Source of the DNA: Lentzea guizhouensis
GTDB taxonomy: Bacteria > Actinomycetota > Actinomycetes > Mycobacteriales > Pseudonocardiaceae
Length of the DNA: 64,000 nt
Reading direction: 5' to 3'
Assembly (NCBI RefSeq): GCF_001701025.1
Contig: NZ_CP016793.1
Location: 9,672,001-9,736,000, forward strand
How positions within the stretch are numbered: the stretch's first letter is position 1; the number at the start of each line of letters is the position of its first letter. A program made the position numbers and the translations under genes. Below, piece after piece: positions 52,247 through 61,165 of the stretch. Under the pieces are notes generated by a model that saw only the letters and a program-made list of their open reading frames with translations, had not been told where the DNA came from and made no database searches.

Positions 52247-53250
52247 ACGGACGTGGGCACGACGTCCTCGCGTTCGCTCGCGTCCACGTCCCCCGTCTCG
52301 CCCTGCTGCGCCGCCCGTCGCCCGATCACGAAGACGTACAGCAGGAACAGCACTTCGGCCACCACGCCGATGCCGACCCGCGCCCACGTCGGCCAGCCCG
52401 ACGGCGTCACGAACCCCTCCAGCACACCGGACACCAGCAGCACCACGACGAGCCCGAGCGCCACGGCCACCACCGCGCGTCCCTCGGTGGCCAGCGCGGC
52501 GGCACGGGTGCGCGGGCCGGGGTCGATCACCTGCCAGCCCAGCCGCATGCCGATGCCCGCCGCGACGAACACCGCCGTGAGCTCCAACAGGCCGTGCGGG
52601 GCCAACAGCCCCAGGAACACGTCACCGCGGCCGGCCCCGAACATCAGGCCGACGCCCACGGCGAGGTTCACCGCGTTGGTGAAGAGCAGGTAGATCGGCG
52701 GGATCGCGAACAGGACTCCGAGCAGCAGGCACGCGGCGGCGACCCAGGCGTTGTTCGTCCACACCTTCGCGGCGAACGACCCGGCCGGGTCGCTGGAGTA
52801 GTAGGCCTCGTAGCCGCCGCCGACCTTGGTCATCTCGCGCAGCTCGTCCGGCGCGGCGATCATCGCCTGCACGTCCGGGTTGGACGCGATCCAGGCCGCC
52901 ATGATGCCGGTGAGCAGGTAGAACAGCACACCGGCCGGCACCCACCAGCGCCAGCCGAGGTAGACCGCGGCGGGGAACCGATGGGTGAAGAAGCGGGTGA
53001 AGACGCGCCATGCGGGCGTGTGCGTGCCTGTCACCGCCGCGCGCGCACGGGCGACCAGTGAGGACAGACGTTCCACGGTCGCCACGTCCGGCGTCTGGCT
53101 GCGCACGGTCGACAGGTGCGTCGTGGTGCGCTGGTAGAGCTCGATCAGCTCGTCGGCCTCGGGCCCGCTGAGCCGGCCCGACCGGCCGACCAGCTGGTCG
53201 AGCCGCTCCCACGACGCGCGGTTGCGCTCGATGAACACGTCCAGATCCAC
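52243..53250 (-). CDS. Stage II sporulation protein M (SpoIIM)-like membrane protein
   Basis: A 335-residue integral membrane protein with an N-terminal cytoplasmic region (MDLDVFIERNRASWERLDQL). Hydrophobic segments include GWRWWVPAGVLFYLLTGIMA, NNAWVAAACLLLGVLFAIPP and LLELTAVFVAAGIGMRLGWQ. Belongs to the SpoIIM-like family found with MoxR, DUF58 and RDD genes. Actinomycetes do not form endospores, so the name reflects similarity only. GTG start 53250, only 1 base from the divergent RDD start. Confidence 0.9.
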   Translation of the reverse strand: MDLDVFIERNRASWERLDQLVGRSGRLSGPEADELIELYQRTTTHLSTVRSQTPDVATVERLSSLVARARAAVTGTHTPAWRVFTRFFTHRFPAAVYLGWRWWVPAGVLFYLLTGIMAAWIASNPDVQAMIAAPDELREMTKVGGGYEAYYSSDPAGSFAAKVWTNNAWVAAACLLLGVLFAIPPIYLLFTNAVNLAVGVGLMFGAGRGDVFLGLLAPHGLLELTAVFVAAGIGMRLGWQVIDPGPRTRAAALATEGRAVVAVALGLVVVLLVSGVLEGFVTPSGWPTWARVGIGVVAEVLFLLYVFVIGRRAAQQGETGDVDASEREDVVPTSV

Positions 53251-53251
53251 G

Positions 53252-54019
53252 ATGAGTCACACTATCCGCGTGGGGGACCTCGTCACCGGTGAAGCGGTAG
53301 TTCTGGACCTGCGCGTGGCGCGGCTGGCCAGCAGGGCGGTCGCGTTCACGTTCGACGTGCTCGTGCAGTTCCTGTTGTTGCTCGGCGTGTTCCTGCTGTC
53401 GCCGGTCGACCTGGACAGCGCGCTGTCGTCGGCACTCGCGTTGTCGCTGACCATCGCCGTGCTCATCGGCTATCCGACCGCGGTCGAGTCGCTGTCGCGC
53501 GGCCGGTCGCTGGGCAAGGTCGTCATGGGCTTGCGGGTGGTCCGTGACGACGGCGGCTCCATCCGGTTCCGGCACGCCCTGGTGCGCGCGCTCGGCGGGT
53601 TCTTCGTGGACTTCTGGGCGCTCGGGCTGGGCGGCGCGGTGGCGTTGTTCGTGTCGCTGTTCTCCGCGCAGGGCAAGCGGGTCGGCGACTACCTGGCCGG
53701 CACGGTCGTGGTGCACACGCGGGCGCCGAAGCAGACGGTCTCGCCGGTGGAGATGCCGCCGCTGCTGGCGGAGTGGGCGAGCGGGCTCGACCTGTCGCAG
53801 CTGTCGGACGAGCTGGTGCTGGCCGTGCGGCAGTACTTGGGGCGCTACCACGAGCTCAGCGAGCAGACGCGGGCCGATCTCGGCGCGCGGCTCGCGGACA
53901 ACGTCGGTGTGGCCGTCCGGTCGCCGCGCGCCGAGCAGGTCCACCCGTACCAGTACCTGGCCGCGGTGCTGGCAGAGCGCAGGAACCGTGCGTCAGGCGC
54001 CCAGCAACTCGGTCAGTAG
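53252..54019 (+). CDS. RDD-family membrane protein
   Basis: A 255-residue protein with the RDD domain. The first motif is LDLRVARLASRAVAFTFDVL (Arg-Asp pattern), followed by membrane helices and the second motif YPTAVESLSRGRSLGKVVMG. A C-terminal cytoplasmic tail of about 80 residues follows. RDD proteins are poorly understood; some act in ion homeostasis or stress. ATG 53252 is 1 base from the divergent SpoIIM start; GTG 53269 is a possible alternative. Its end overlaps the next gene by 27 bases. Confidence 0.9.
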   Translation: MSHTIRVGDLVTGEAVVLDLRVARLASRAVAFTFDVLVQFLLLLGVFLLSPVDLDSALSSALALSLTIAVLIGYPTAVESLSRGRSLGKVVMGLRVVRDDGGSIRFRHALVRALGGFFVDFWALGLGGAVALFVSLFSAQGKRVGDYLAGTVVVHTRAPKQTVSPVEMPPLLAEWASGLDLSQLSDELVLAVRQYLGRYHELSEQTRADLGARLADNVGVAVRSPRAEQVHPYQYLAAVLAERRNRASGAQQLGQ

Positions 54020-54409
54020 CAACGGGTTCATGTAGTCGTCGTACCGCGCGATCTCGCCGTCGCGCAGGTGGATGATCCCGATCGCGGTGAACGTGTAGTA
54101 GTCCTGCTTCACCTTCGACCAGCCCTTGTGCGTGATCTCGGCGACGACCACGTCCGGGTCGTCGGTGAGCCGGGTGATCGCCTCGACGTGCTGGACCTCG
54201 ATCTTCTCCCGGACCCGTGCGCCGCGCATCCGGTCGAAGTAGGCGCGGATCTCGGTGCGGCCCTTGATCTCCGGCTGCTGGAACGGCGCCGGGAACCGGT
54301 ACGCCATCACGCCGTCCTCGGTGAAGAGGTCCGCGAACGAGTCGTGCCCCTGCTCCCCCGCGACCTGCCTGCGGACGTGCTCGACGATCTCCGCCGGTGT
54401 GCGTGCCAT
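53993..54409 (-). CDS. SnoaL-like/NTF2-fold protein
   Basis: A 138-residue NTF2-fold protein of the SnoaL-like polyketide cyclase / ketosteroid isomerase group. It shows HDSFADLFTEDGVMAYRFPA, then IKGRTEIRAYFDRMRG and a C-terminal IGIIHLRDGEIARYDDYMNP. Substrate unknown; many are detoxifying. Start is ATG 54409; ATG 54424 is in frame. It is divergent from a TetR gene, with direct repeats between, so TetR probably controls it. Confidence 0.88.
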   Translation of the reverse strand: MARTPAEIVEHVRRQVAGEQGHDSFADLFTEDGVMAYRFPAPFQQPEIKGRTEIRAYFDRMRGARVREKIEVQHVEAITRLTDDPDVVVAEITHKGWSKVKQDYYTFTAIGIIHLRDGEIARYDDYMNPLLLTELLGA

Positions 54410-54433
54410 CGGTCGTGCCCCCATCTCTAGAAT

Positions 54434-54481
54434 CGGAACGGTGACCCCGGTTGTGACGATACGGAACGAACGCCCCGGTTG
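54434..54481. promoter_or_regulatory. Direct repeats between SnoaL-like and TetR genes
   Basis: CGGAACG-nnnn-CCCCGGTTG occurs twice, at 54434-54453 and 54462-54481, with 28 bases from start to start. The 16 fixed positions are identical. It lies between divergent start codons and is a likely binding region for the TetR regulator, though TetR sites are usually inverted rather than direct repeats. Confidence 0.5.
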
Positions 54482-54487
54482 GCAACG

Positions 54488-55003
54488 ATGAGGGCCGACG
54501 CCGCACGGAACCGCGAGAAAGTGCTGGCTGCGGCACGGGAGCTGTTCGCGTCGAAGGGCATCGACGTGCCGTTGGACGAGATCGCCGCGCATGCCGGCGT
54601 CGGGCCCGGCACGGTCTACCGGCACTTCCCGACCAAGCAGGCGCTGTTCCAGGCCGTCACGGACGCGCGGGTGTCAGCCATGATCGAGTCGGCGTCGACG
54701 CCGTCCGGCGATCCCGGCGCGGCGCTGTTCGCGTTCCTCGGGCGGATGGCGGACGAGGCGGCGGCGAAGCGGGACCTGTCCGACGCGATCGCCGTGCCGT
54801 CGGAGCTGCGGGACCAGTTGCACGCGGCGCTGGGCGGGCTGCTGGAACGGGCTCAGGCGGCCGGGGCGGTGCGGGCGGACGTGACCACCAAGGACCTGGT
54901 GGCGTTGCTGAAGGGGATGCTGCAGAGCCTGCACGAGGGCGCGAACCCCGCGCTGCTGCTGGAGATCGTGACCAACGGGCTTCAGTCGAGCCGGAAGCCG
55001 TAG
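54488..55003 (+). CDS. TetR-family transcriptional regulator
   Basis: A 171-residue regulator. The N-terminal helix-turn-helix is REKVLAAARELFASKGIDVP then LDEIAAHAGVGPGTVYRHFP TKQALFQAV (residues 10-55). The C-terminal ligand domain is helical and of unknown specificity. Starts ATG 54488, or TTG 54479. Divergent from the SnoaL-like gene, the likely target. Its 3' end overlaps the CbiQO gene by 22 bases, tail to tail. Confidence 0.9.
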   Translation: MRADAARNREKVLAAARELFASKGIDVPLDEIAAHAGVGPGTVYRHFPTKQALFQAVTDARVSAMIESASTPSGDPGAALFAFLGRMADEAAAKRDLSDAIAVPSELRDQLHAALGGLLERAQAAGAVRADVTTKDLVALLKGMLQSLHEGANPALLLEIVTNGLQSSRKP

Positions 55004-56397
55004 GGCAGTTCGAGCCGGTGGCGCGCGAGCAGGTCGGCGTCGGCGAGGAGCTCGCGGGTGGGTCCGTCCGCGACGACCACGCCGTCGTCGACCAGCACGC
55101 TGCGCGGGCAGATCTGCAGCGCGAACGGCAGGTCGTGGGTGACCATCAGCATCGTGCGGCCCAGGCCGAGCAGGAGTTCGGCGAGCTCGCGGCGGGCCAC
55201 GGGTTCCAGGTTCGCCGACGGCTCGTCCAGCACCAGGACCTCCGGGTCGCACGCGAGCACCGAGGCGAGCGCGACCCGGCGCCGTTGACCGCCGGACAGG
55301 TGCAACGGCGAGCGGTCGGCGACCGACTCCATCCCCACCGCCTGCAACGCATCGCGCACCCGGTCGTCCACATCGGACATGCCGAAGTTCTGCGGGCCGA
55401 ACGCGACGTCCTCGCGGACCGTCGGGCAGAAGAGCTGGTCGTCCGGGTCCTGGAAGACCAGGCCGACGCGGCGGCGGATCTCGCGCAGGTTGGCCTTGGT
55501 GACGTCCAGGCCCGCGATCGAGACCGTGCCGGAGCCACCGGACAGGACTCCGTTGAGGTGCAACGCGAACGTGGTCTTGCCGGCGCCGTTCGGGCCGAGC
55601 ACCGCGACCCGTTCGCCGCGCTCGACCCGCAGGTCCACGCCGAACAGCGCCTGGTGGCCGTCCGGGTAGGCGAAGGCGAGCTTCGAGACGTGCAACGCCG
55701 GGGCGGCAGGGGTTTCGGGGACGATCGTGGCCGAGCCTCCCGGCCGGCCGGTCCAGCCGCGCGACACCATCGCGAGGTGCACCCTCTCTCCGCGTTCGTA
55801 GGACCGGATGAACAGCGTGCCGACCGACCGCGCCAGCGCGCCCGCCTGCCACAGGAACCGCGGGTCGTCACCGCGGGAGATCCGCGCGATCCGCATCCGC
55901 CTCGCCTCACCGACCACGACCTCGCCGTAGCGCAGCATCAGCGTGGCGATCATGATCAGCGGTGCCGGGACGCGCAACCGCTGCAGGCCCCGCAGCAGGT
56001 CGCCGGGTGCCGTCGTGGCCGCCAGCGTCAGGCTGACCAGCACCCCGAGCGTGCCCTTGACCAGGATGTTCCAGCCGGCGAGCGTGCCCTCGACCGACAC
56101 CGACAGTCCGAGGAAGTCCGTGCGCGGGTCCGTGCCGAAGATCGGCAACAGGAACGCGAGCACCACGAACGGCACCTCGATCACCGCGCGCTTGAGGAAC
56201 CACCACGGCAAGACGCGTGCTATCGCCCACACGGCGACGAGCACCAGGAGGTAGAGGCCGAAGACCGGGAACCACGTGCGCGGGGTCGCCACAACGCCCA
56301 GCACCGCCCCGAACGCCACGAGGATCTTCACGTGGGGTGCGAGGCGGTGCACCGGTGAGTCACCGGCGTGGTGCAGGACGTGGTGGCTCCCGCTCAT
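54982..56397 (-). CDS. Fused ECF cobalt/nickel transporter CbiQ-CbiO
   Basis: A single 471-residue protein containing both the transmembrane T component and the ATPase. Residues 20-235 form CbiQ, with membrane segments VKILVAFGAVLGVVATPRTW and FVVLAFLLPIFGTDPRTDFL, and the coupling motif ARRMRIARISRGDDPRF. Residues 245-471 form CbiO: Walker A VLGPNGAGKTTFALHLNG, Q-loop VFQDPDDQLFCPTVREDVAF, signature LHLSGGQRRRVALASVLA, Walker B VLVLDEPSANLEP. Usually these are separate genes. Follows cbiM-cbiN; its start overlaps the cbiN stop (ATGA). Confidence 0.93.
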   Translation of the reverse strand: MSGSHHVLHHAGDSPVHRLAPHVKILVAFGAVLGVVATPRTWFPVFGLYLLVLVAVWAIARVLPWWFLKRAVIEVPFVVLAFLLPIFGTDPRTDFLGLSVSVEGTLAGWNILVKGTLGVLVSLTLAATTAPGDLLRGLQRLRVPAPLIMIATLMLRYGEVVVGEARRMRIARISRGDDPRFLWQAGALARSVGTLFIRSYERGERVHLAMVSRGWTGRPGGSATIVPETPAAPALHVSKLAFAYPDGHQALFGVDLRVERGERVAVLGPNGAGKTTFALHLNGVLSGGSGTVSIAGLDVTKANLREIRRRVGLVFQDPDDQLFCPTVREDVAFGPQNFGMSDVDDRVRDALQAVGMESVADRSPLHLSGGQRRRVALASVLACDPEVLVLDEPSANLEPVARRELAELLLGLGRTMLMVTHDLPFALQICPRSVLVDDGVVVADGPTRELLADADLLARHRLELPYGFRLD

Positions 56398-56675
56398 GCC
56401 TTGGTCTTTTTGCGCAGCACCCAGAACAAGCCGAACGACAGCGCCAGCACGACCACCACGCCGAGCACGCCCGCGAGGCCGGTGAACCGGTCGTCGCCGC
56501 CCAGCGCGTAGTCGGCGAAGGTGCTGCCCGCGAACGGGTGCTCCTGCGCGTGCTCGGCGATCCCGGTGTCCTCGACCGTCTTGTCCAGCCCGTCCGGGTC
56601 GCCGGAGGCGAAGTACGACAGCACACCCGCGATCAGCAGCGACACCACCGCGAACCCGATGGAGAACTTCTTCAC
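56394..56675 (-). CDS. cbiN: CbiN-like/PDGLE-domain small transporter subunit
   Basis: A 93-residue protein with two membrane helices: KFSIGFAVVSLLIAGVLSYF, and FTGLAGVLGVVVVLALSFGL then WVLRKK. The segment SGDPDGLDKTVEDTGIAEHA is the PDGLE/CbiN-type signature (DPDGL). It helps CbiM load Co or Ni. GTG 56675 overlaps the cbiM stop by 4 bases. The longer upstream frame is shadow. Confidence 0.9.
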   Translation of the reverse strand: MKKFSIGFAVVSLLIAGVLSYFASGDPDGLDKTVEDTGIAEHAQEHPFAGSTFADYALGGDDRFTGLAGVLGVVVVLALSFGLFWVLRKKTKA

Positions 56676-57343
56676 GACCGCACCTCCAGCGGCTTGGCGC
56701 CGCCCTTCAGCAGGTGGACGAGATCCGGCCGGATCGACGCGACCGACGTGACCGTGACGGCGGTGATCAGGCCCTCGCCGATGCCGATCAGCGCGTGCAG
56801 GCCCCACATCAGCAGCGCGACCTTGCCGATCTCGACGCCACCGACACCGCCGATCGCGTACTCGGCCACGAAGCCGGTCGCCGCGACCACGGTGTTGACG
56901 AACGCCGAGACGAACGCGACGGCCGCGAGCCCGCCCTTGCCCTTCGCGGCGAACCTCCGCAGCGCCACGGCGACGAGGAAGCCGGTCGCGGTGCCGATCA
57001 GCGCCATGTTCGTGATGTTGGCACCCAACGCGGTCAAGCCGCCGTCCGCGAACAGCAGCGCCTGCACCACCAGCACGATCGTCACGCACAGCGCGCCGAC
57101 GTAGGGGCCGACCAGGATCGCCGCGAGCGCGCCGCCGAGCAGGTGACCGGAGGCGCCGGGCAGGATCGGAAAGTTGATCATCTGCACGGCGAAGATGAAC
57201 GTGGCCACCAGGCCCGCCATCGGCGCCGTCCGGTCGTCGAGGTCGGCACGGGACTTGACCAGCGCGAACCCCACGCCGAGCGCTGCGACGACGAGGAAGA
57301 CGACCGAGACCGGCGCGTTCAGGAGACCGTCGCTCATGTGCAT
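56672..57343 (-). CDS. cbiM: CbiM, substrate-binding membrane component
   Basis: The metal-binding S component of the Co/Ni ECF transporter. The protein is 223 residues with about seven membrane helices. The N-terminal Met-His is expected to take part in metal binding in this family. I therefore place the start at ATG 57343, reading MHMSDGLLNAPVSVVFLVVA, rather than ATG 57358. Other metal-site residues lie in NFPILPGASGHLLGGALAAI. No cobalamin riboswitch is visible upstream; short GCAACA repeats are. Confidence 0.9.
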   Translation of the reverse strand: MHMSDGLLNAPVSVVFLVVAALGVGFALVKSRADLDDRTAPMAGLVATFIFAVQMINFPILPGASGHLLGGALAAILVGPYVGALCVTIVLVVQALLFADGGLTALGANITNMALIGTATGFLVAVALRRFAAKGKGGLAAVAFVSAFVNTVVAATGFVAEYAIGGVGGVEIGKVALLMWGLHALIGIGEGLITAVTVTSVASIRPDLVHLLKGGAKPLEVRS

Positions 57344-57515
57344 GGCAACAGGTGACATGAGCCGAGACGCTAATTGCCGGACGTCAGCTGTGGCTAGGAC
57401 TGTGCAACAACGATTTGAGGGCAACAGCGCGGTGGTCGTCACAGCGTCGCTAGTCATCGGATGAATTCTGCGGTTAGATCCGTTCCGCCGCCGCCACGGC
57501 ACGGAGGGACGAACA
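57344..57515. other. Intergenic region between cbiM and the GH95-like gene
   Basis: A divergent gap of 172 bases. GCAACA occurs three times in the same orientation (57345, 57403, 57421). No convincing riboswitch, dyad operator or clear promoter was found. Metal regulation of cbiM is plausible but cannot be shown. Confidence 0.35.
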
Positions 57516-59762
57516 GTGACAGAGCTGTCGCGTAGAACCTTTCTGTACGGTACGGGCGCGGCCGTGGGGGCATCCGCACTGGGGGCGGGCACCTCGGTCG
57601 CAGCGCCGACCATCCCCGATACATCGGGTCACCGCGTGCACCGCGACGTGGTCCAGGACGCTCGGATGGAATGGAGGCGGCTCCCGGCGAACTGGGGCGA
57701 TAGTCCCTTTCTGGCCAATGGATTCCTGGGCGTGCAGGTCTACGCCGGGCGCACTCCGAACGAGCTGAAGCTCATGCTCAGCCACTCCGAGGTCCAAGAC
57801 CAGCGCGAACACTGGGAGGCCGCGATCGGCCTGTCCAGACTGCCGATCGGGTACCTGACGCTGCGGTTCGCGGGCGCGATCACCGCCGTGGACTGGACGC
57901 TCGACCTGTGGAACGCCGAGCTCACCGGCTCGGTGACCACCACGCAGGGCAGCGCCACCTTCACGATGCTGGTGCACAACGCGCGCAGCACGTTCCTCGC
58001 GTCCGTGCGCGGCGCCGTGACGTGGGGTTTCCAGCCGCTGGAGTCCTCGACGACCCGCCAGATCCGCAGGCCGGCGGACTACACCGCCAACCCCGCGCCC
58101 ACGCTCGGGACCGCGAACGGCGTCTCGTACGCCGCGCAGCCGTTGCACGCGGGTGGTGGCTACACAACGGCCTGGTCGACGCGTGACGGCCGGTTCGCGG
58201 CTCACGTGGCGTACACACACCCCGCGGAGACGCATACGTCCGATGCGATCCGTGAGGTGCGCACGGCGTTGGCGATCCCGTTCGAGGTACTGCTGCTGCA
58301 ACATCGCCGCTGGTGGAACGCGTATTACGCCAAGTCGCTGGTCTCGGTGCCGGACAAGCTCGTGCAGCGGTTCTACTGGTTGCAGCTCTACAAGATGGCC
58401 GCCGCCACCCGCGCCGACGCGCCCGTGATCAGCGAGTGGGGGCCGTGGTTCCCGGAGCAGGGCAACAGCTGGACCGCTGTGTGGTGGAACCTCAACGTCC
58501 AGATCTCGTACCCGCTGGTCAACGGCTCGAACCACCACGAGCTCGACGCCGTGACGACCACGTTGAAGCGCTACGAGCACCACCTCGAACGCAACGTCAA
58601 CCCGGCTTACCGCGACGGCAACTCCTACGCGATCTGCCACCCCGGCGACCGGACGTTGCGCTCCGGGCCGCGCTACTGCGGTGTGCCCGGCGTGGCGCCG
58701 AACGACCACACGGGCAATCTTCTGTGGGCGTGCCACAACGTGTGGCTGGGCTACCGGCACACGATGGACAAGAAGATCCTGAAGGACGTTCTCTTCCCGA
58801 TCCTCACGAAGGCGGTCAACTACTACGCGCGGTTCCTCGTGGAGGGCGCCGACGGCAAGCTGCACCTGCCGGAGACCCGTTCACCGGAGTACGCCAACGC
58901 CACGGACACCACGTATGACCTCTCGTTGATCCGTTGGGGTGTGCGCACGCTGTTGTCCATCGAGGAGAACCCGCGCTGGCGTGACGTGCTGAACCGGCTC
59001 GTGCCCTACCACCTGGGCCCGAACGGCGCGTTGATCGGCAAGGACGTGGCGCTCAACGACTCGCACCGGCACTTCTCGCACCTGCTGTGGTTCTACCCGT
59101 TGCGCGAGCTGACCTGGGACATGGCCGAGCACCGGGACCTGATCGCGACGACGTTCGACCACTGGGTGTCGCGCCGGGAGGCGTGGGCCGGCTACAGCTA
59201 CGGCGCCGCGTCCGCGATGGCGTCGGCAATGGGACGGCCGGAGGAGGCGCTGGCGTTCCTCCGCCACTTCCTCGACCGCAAGCAGGTCGGGGCGAACGCG
59301 GTGCTGACCGAGAACTCCTTCTACCGCGAGGGCGGCAACCTCGCGATCGAGTCGCCGCTCATGTCCGGCCAGGCCGTGCTGGAGATGATGGTCCAGTCGC
59401 ACAACGACGTCGTGCGCGTGTTCCCGTCCGTGTCGCAGACGTGGGCTGAGGCGTCCATCTCGTCGTTGCGCACACAAGGCGCGTTCCTGGTCGACGCGTC
59501 ACGGTCGGGCGGACGGACCGACTGGGTGCAGGTGCACTCGGAGGCCGGGTCGCCGCTGGTGCTCGACCACGGCATCACCGGTGAGATCGACGTGCGCGAC
59601 TCGTGGGGCCGGCGGCTGGACCACCAGCAGCGCGGTTCGGCCATCGTCCTGCCGTTGCGCCGGGGGCAGACGGCCGTCGTCAGTCGCAAGGGGACTCGTC
59701 CGAACGTCGCACCGCGTGATGTGACGGCCAACGGCTCGTCTTCGCGCTGGGGTCTGCCGTAA
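57516..59762 (+). CDS. Tat-exported GH95-like glycoside hydrolase
   Basis: A 748-residue secreted glycosidase of the GH95 (alpha-L-fucosidase/alpha-L-galactosidase) type. A twin-arginine signal SRRTFLYGTGAAVGASALGA ends at an AxA site (SVAA). The N-terminal beta domain contains WRRLPANWGDSPFLANGFLG. The (alpha/alpha) barrel part has RFYWLQLYKMAAATRADAPV, APNDHTGNLLWACHNVWLGY and NDSHRHFSHLLWFYPLRELT. A C-terminal beta part follows. The catalytic triad cannot be assigned with confidence. Likely degrades host or plant glycans outside the cell. Monocistronic. Confidence 0.82.
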   Translation: MTELSRRTFLYGTGAAVGASALGAGTSVAAPTIPDTSGHRVHRDVVQDARMEWRRLPANWGDSPFLANGFLGVQVYAGRTPNELKLMLSHSEVQDQREHWEAAIGLSRLPIGYLTLRFAGAITAVDWTLDLWNAELTGSVTTTQGSATFTMLVHNARSTFLASVRGAVTWGFQPLESSTTRQIRRPADYTANPAPTLGTANGVSYAAQPLHAGGGYTTAWSTRDGRFAAHVAYTHPAETHTSDAIREVRTALAIPFEVLLLQHRRWWNAYYAKSLVSVPDKLVQRFYWLQLYKMAAATRADAPVISEWGPWFPEQGNSWTAVWWNLNVQISYPLVNGSNHHELDAVTTTLKRYEHHLERNVNPAYRDGNSYAICHPGDRTLRSGPRYCGVPGVAPNDHTGNLLWACHNVWLGYRHTMDKKILKDVLFPILTKAVNYYARFLVEGADGKLHLPETRSPEYANATDTTYDLSLIRWGVRTLLSIEENPRWRDVLNRLVPYHLGPNGALIGKDVALNDSHRHFSHLLWFYPLRELTWDMAEHRDLIATTFDHWVSRREAWAGYSYGAASAMASAMGRPEEALAFLRHFLDRKQVGANAVLTENSFYREGGNLAIESPLMSGQAVLEMMVQSHNDVVRVFPSVSQTWAEASISSLRTQGAFLVDASRSGGRTDWVQVHSEAGSPLVLDHGITGEIDVRDSWGRRLDHQQRGSAIVLPLRRGQTAVVSRKGTRPNVAPRDVTANGSSSRWGLP

Positions 59763-59804
59763 CGTCCGAATTCGAACAACCGGATCGGACGGGTGGGGTG
59801 TGCG

Positions 59805-61154
59805 GTGGACCTTCAGCACTGGCTCAACGAGGCGCTGGCCAACCACGAGAAGTGGACCGCCGACTTCGGCGCCTTCACACCCCACCCGTCCCTCCAGGTC
59901 GACCCCGCGGTGTTCGGCTCGGCGCTCGCGGAGCTGCAGGACCGGCTGCGCGACAACTACCCGTTCTTCCACCCGCGCTACGCGGGCCAGATGCTCAAGC
60001 CGCCGCACCCGGCCGCCGTCGTGGGCTACCTGTCGGCGATGCTGATCAACCCGAACAACCACGCCCTGGACGGCGGCCCCGCCACCGCGGCGATGGAGCG
60101 CGAGGTCGTGGCCGGGCTCGCGGAGATGTTCGGCTACGGCGAGCAGCACCTGGGCCACCTGACCTCCAGCGGCACGATCGCCAACCTGGAGGCGTTGTTC
60201 GTCGCCCGTTCGCTCCATCCGGGCCGTGGTGTCGCGTACTCCTCTGAGGCGCACTACACACACTCGCGCATGTGCGGCGTGCTCGGCATCGAGGGTTTCC
60301 CTGTGCCCGTGGACGGTCGCGGGCGCATGGATTTGGACGCCCTTGACACGCTTTTGCGGGGTGGGAAGGTCGGAACGGTCGTAGTCACACCCGGAACTAC
60401 CGCTTTGGGTGCCATCGAACCGGTGCATCTTGTGCTGGAAGTCGCACGCCGTTACGACGTGCGGGTGCATGTGGACGGTGCGTACGGCGGCTTCTTCACC
60501 TTGCTGGCGGGCACCGATCTGGCGCCGGAGCCGTGGGAGGCCATCGCCTCGTGCGACTCCGTGGTGGTCGACCCGCACAAGCACGGCCTGCAGCCCTACG
60601 GCTGTGGTGCGGTGTTGTTCCGCGACCCGACCGTGGGCCGCTTCTACCTGCACGATTCGCCCTACACGTACTTCACCTCGGACGAGATGCACCTCGGTGA
60701 GATCAGCCTGGAGTGCTCACGGGCCGGCGCGGCGGCCGCCGGGCTGTGGCTCACGCTGAAGCTGCTTCCGCTGACCCGCGACGGCCTGGGCGAGGTGCTC
60801 GCGGCCGGACGGCGCGCTGCCGTGCGGTGGGCGGACCTGATCCGCGCGTCCGACGCGCTGGAGCTCTACCAGGAGCCCGAGCTGGACATCGTCACGTACT
60901 TCCCGCGGACCAGCCCGTTGGTGCTGTCGGCTGTGGACAGTGCGTCGCACCGGGTGATGGAGACCGGCATGAACGCCGCCGTCGACCCGGTGTTCCTGAG
61001 CGTGGCGCGCGCCTCGAAGGAGGCGTTCGCGGCCCGGCATCCCGAGGTCACGGCCGATGTGGACGGTGCGCGGGTGCTGCGCAGCGTGCTGATGAAGCCG
61101 GAGTCCGAGGACCACGTCGACACGCTGCACGCGCGGGTGCTGAGCTTGCTCTGA
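59805..61154 (+). CDS. Group II pyridoxal-phosphate-dependent decarboxylase
   Basis: A 449-residue fold-type I PLP enzyme of the aromatic/tyrosine or glutamate decarboxylase group. The PLP-site segments are GHLTSSGTIANLEALFVARS, the Asp in VRVHVDGAYGGFFTLLAGTD, and the Schiff-base Lys in SVVVDPHKHGLQPYGCGAVL. Substrate is not readable; it would yield an amine. GTG 59805 gives MDLQHWLNEALANHEKW; GTG 59793 also possible. Convergent with the MarR gene, with a double hairpin between them. Confidence 0.88.
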   Translation: MDLQHWLNEALANHEKWTADFGAFTPHPSLQVDPAVFGSALAELQDRLRDNYPFFHPRYAGQMLKPPHPAAVVGYLSAMLINPNNHALDGGPATAAMEREVVAGLAEMFGYGEQHLGHLTSSGTIANLEALFVARSLHPGRGVAYSSEAHYTHSRMCGVLGIEGFPVPVDGRGRMDLDALDTLLRGGKVGTVVVTPGTTALGAIEPVHLVLEVARRYDVRVHVDGAYGGFFTLLAGTDLAPEPWEAIASCDSVVVDPHKHGLQPYGCGAVLFRDPTVGRFYLHDSPYTYFTSDEMHLGEISLECSRAGAAAAGLWLTLKLLPLTRDGLGEVLAAGRRAAVRWADLIRASDALELYQEPELDIVTYFPRTSPLVLSAVDSASHRVMETGMNAAVDPVFLSVARASKEAFAARHPEVTADVDGARVLRSVLMKPESEDHVDTLHARVLSLL

Positions 61155-61165
61155 CACGCCGAAAG

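Noticed and set aside
57344..57515. Cobalamin riboswitch upstream of cbiM
   Set aside because: No B12-box or expected conserved helices are visible, and the leader is short.
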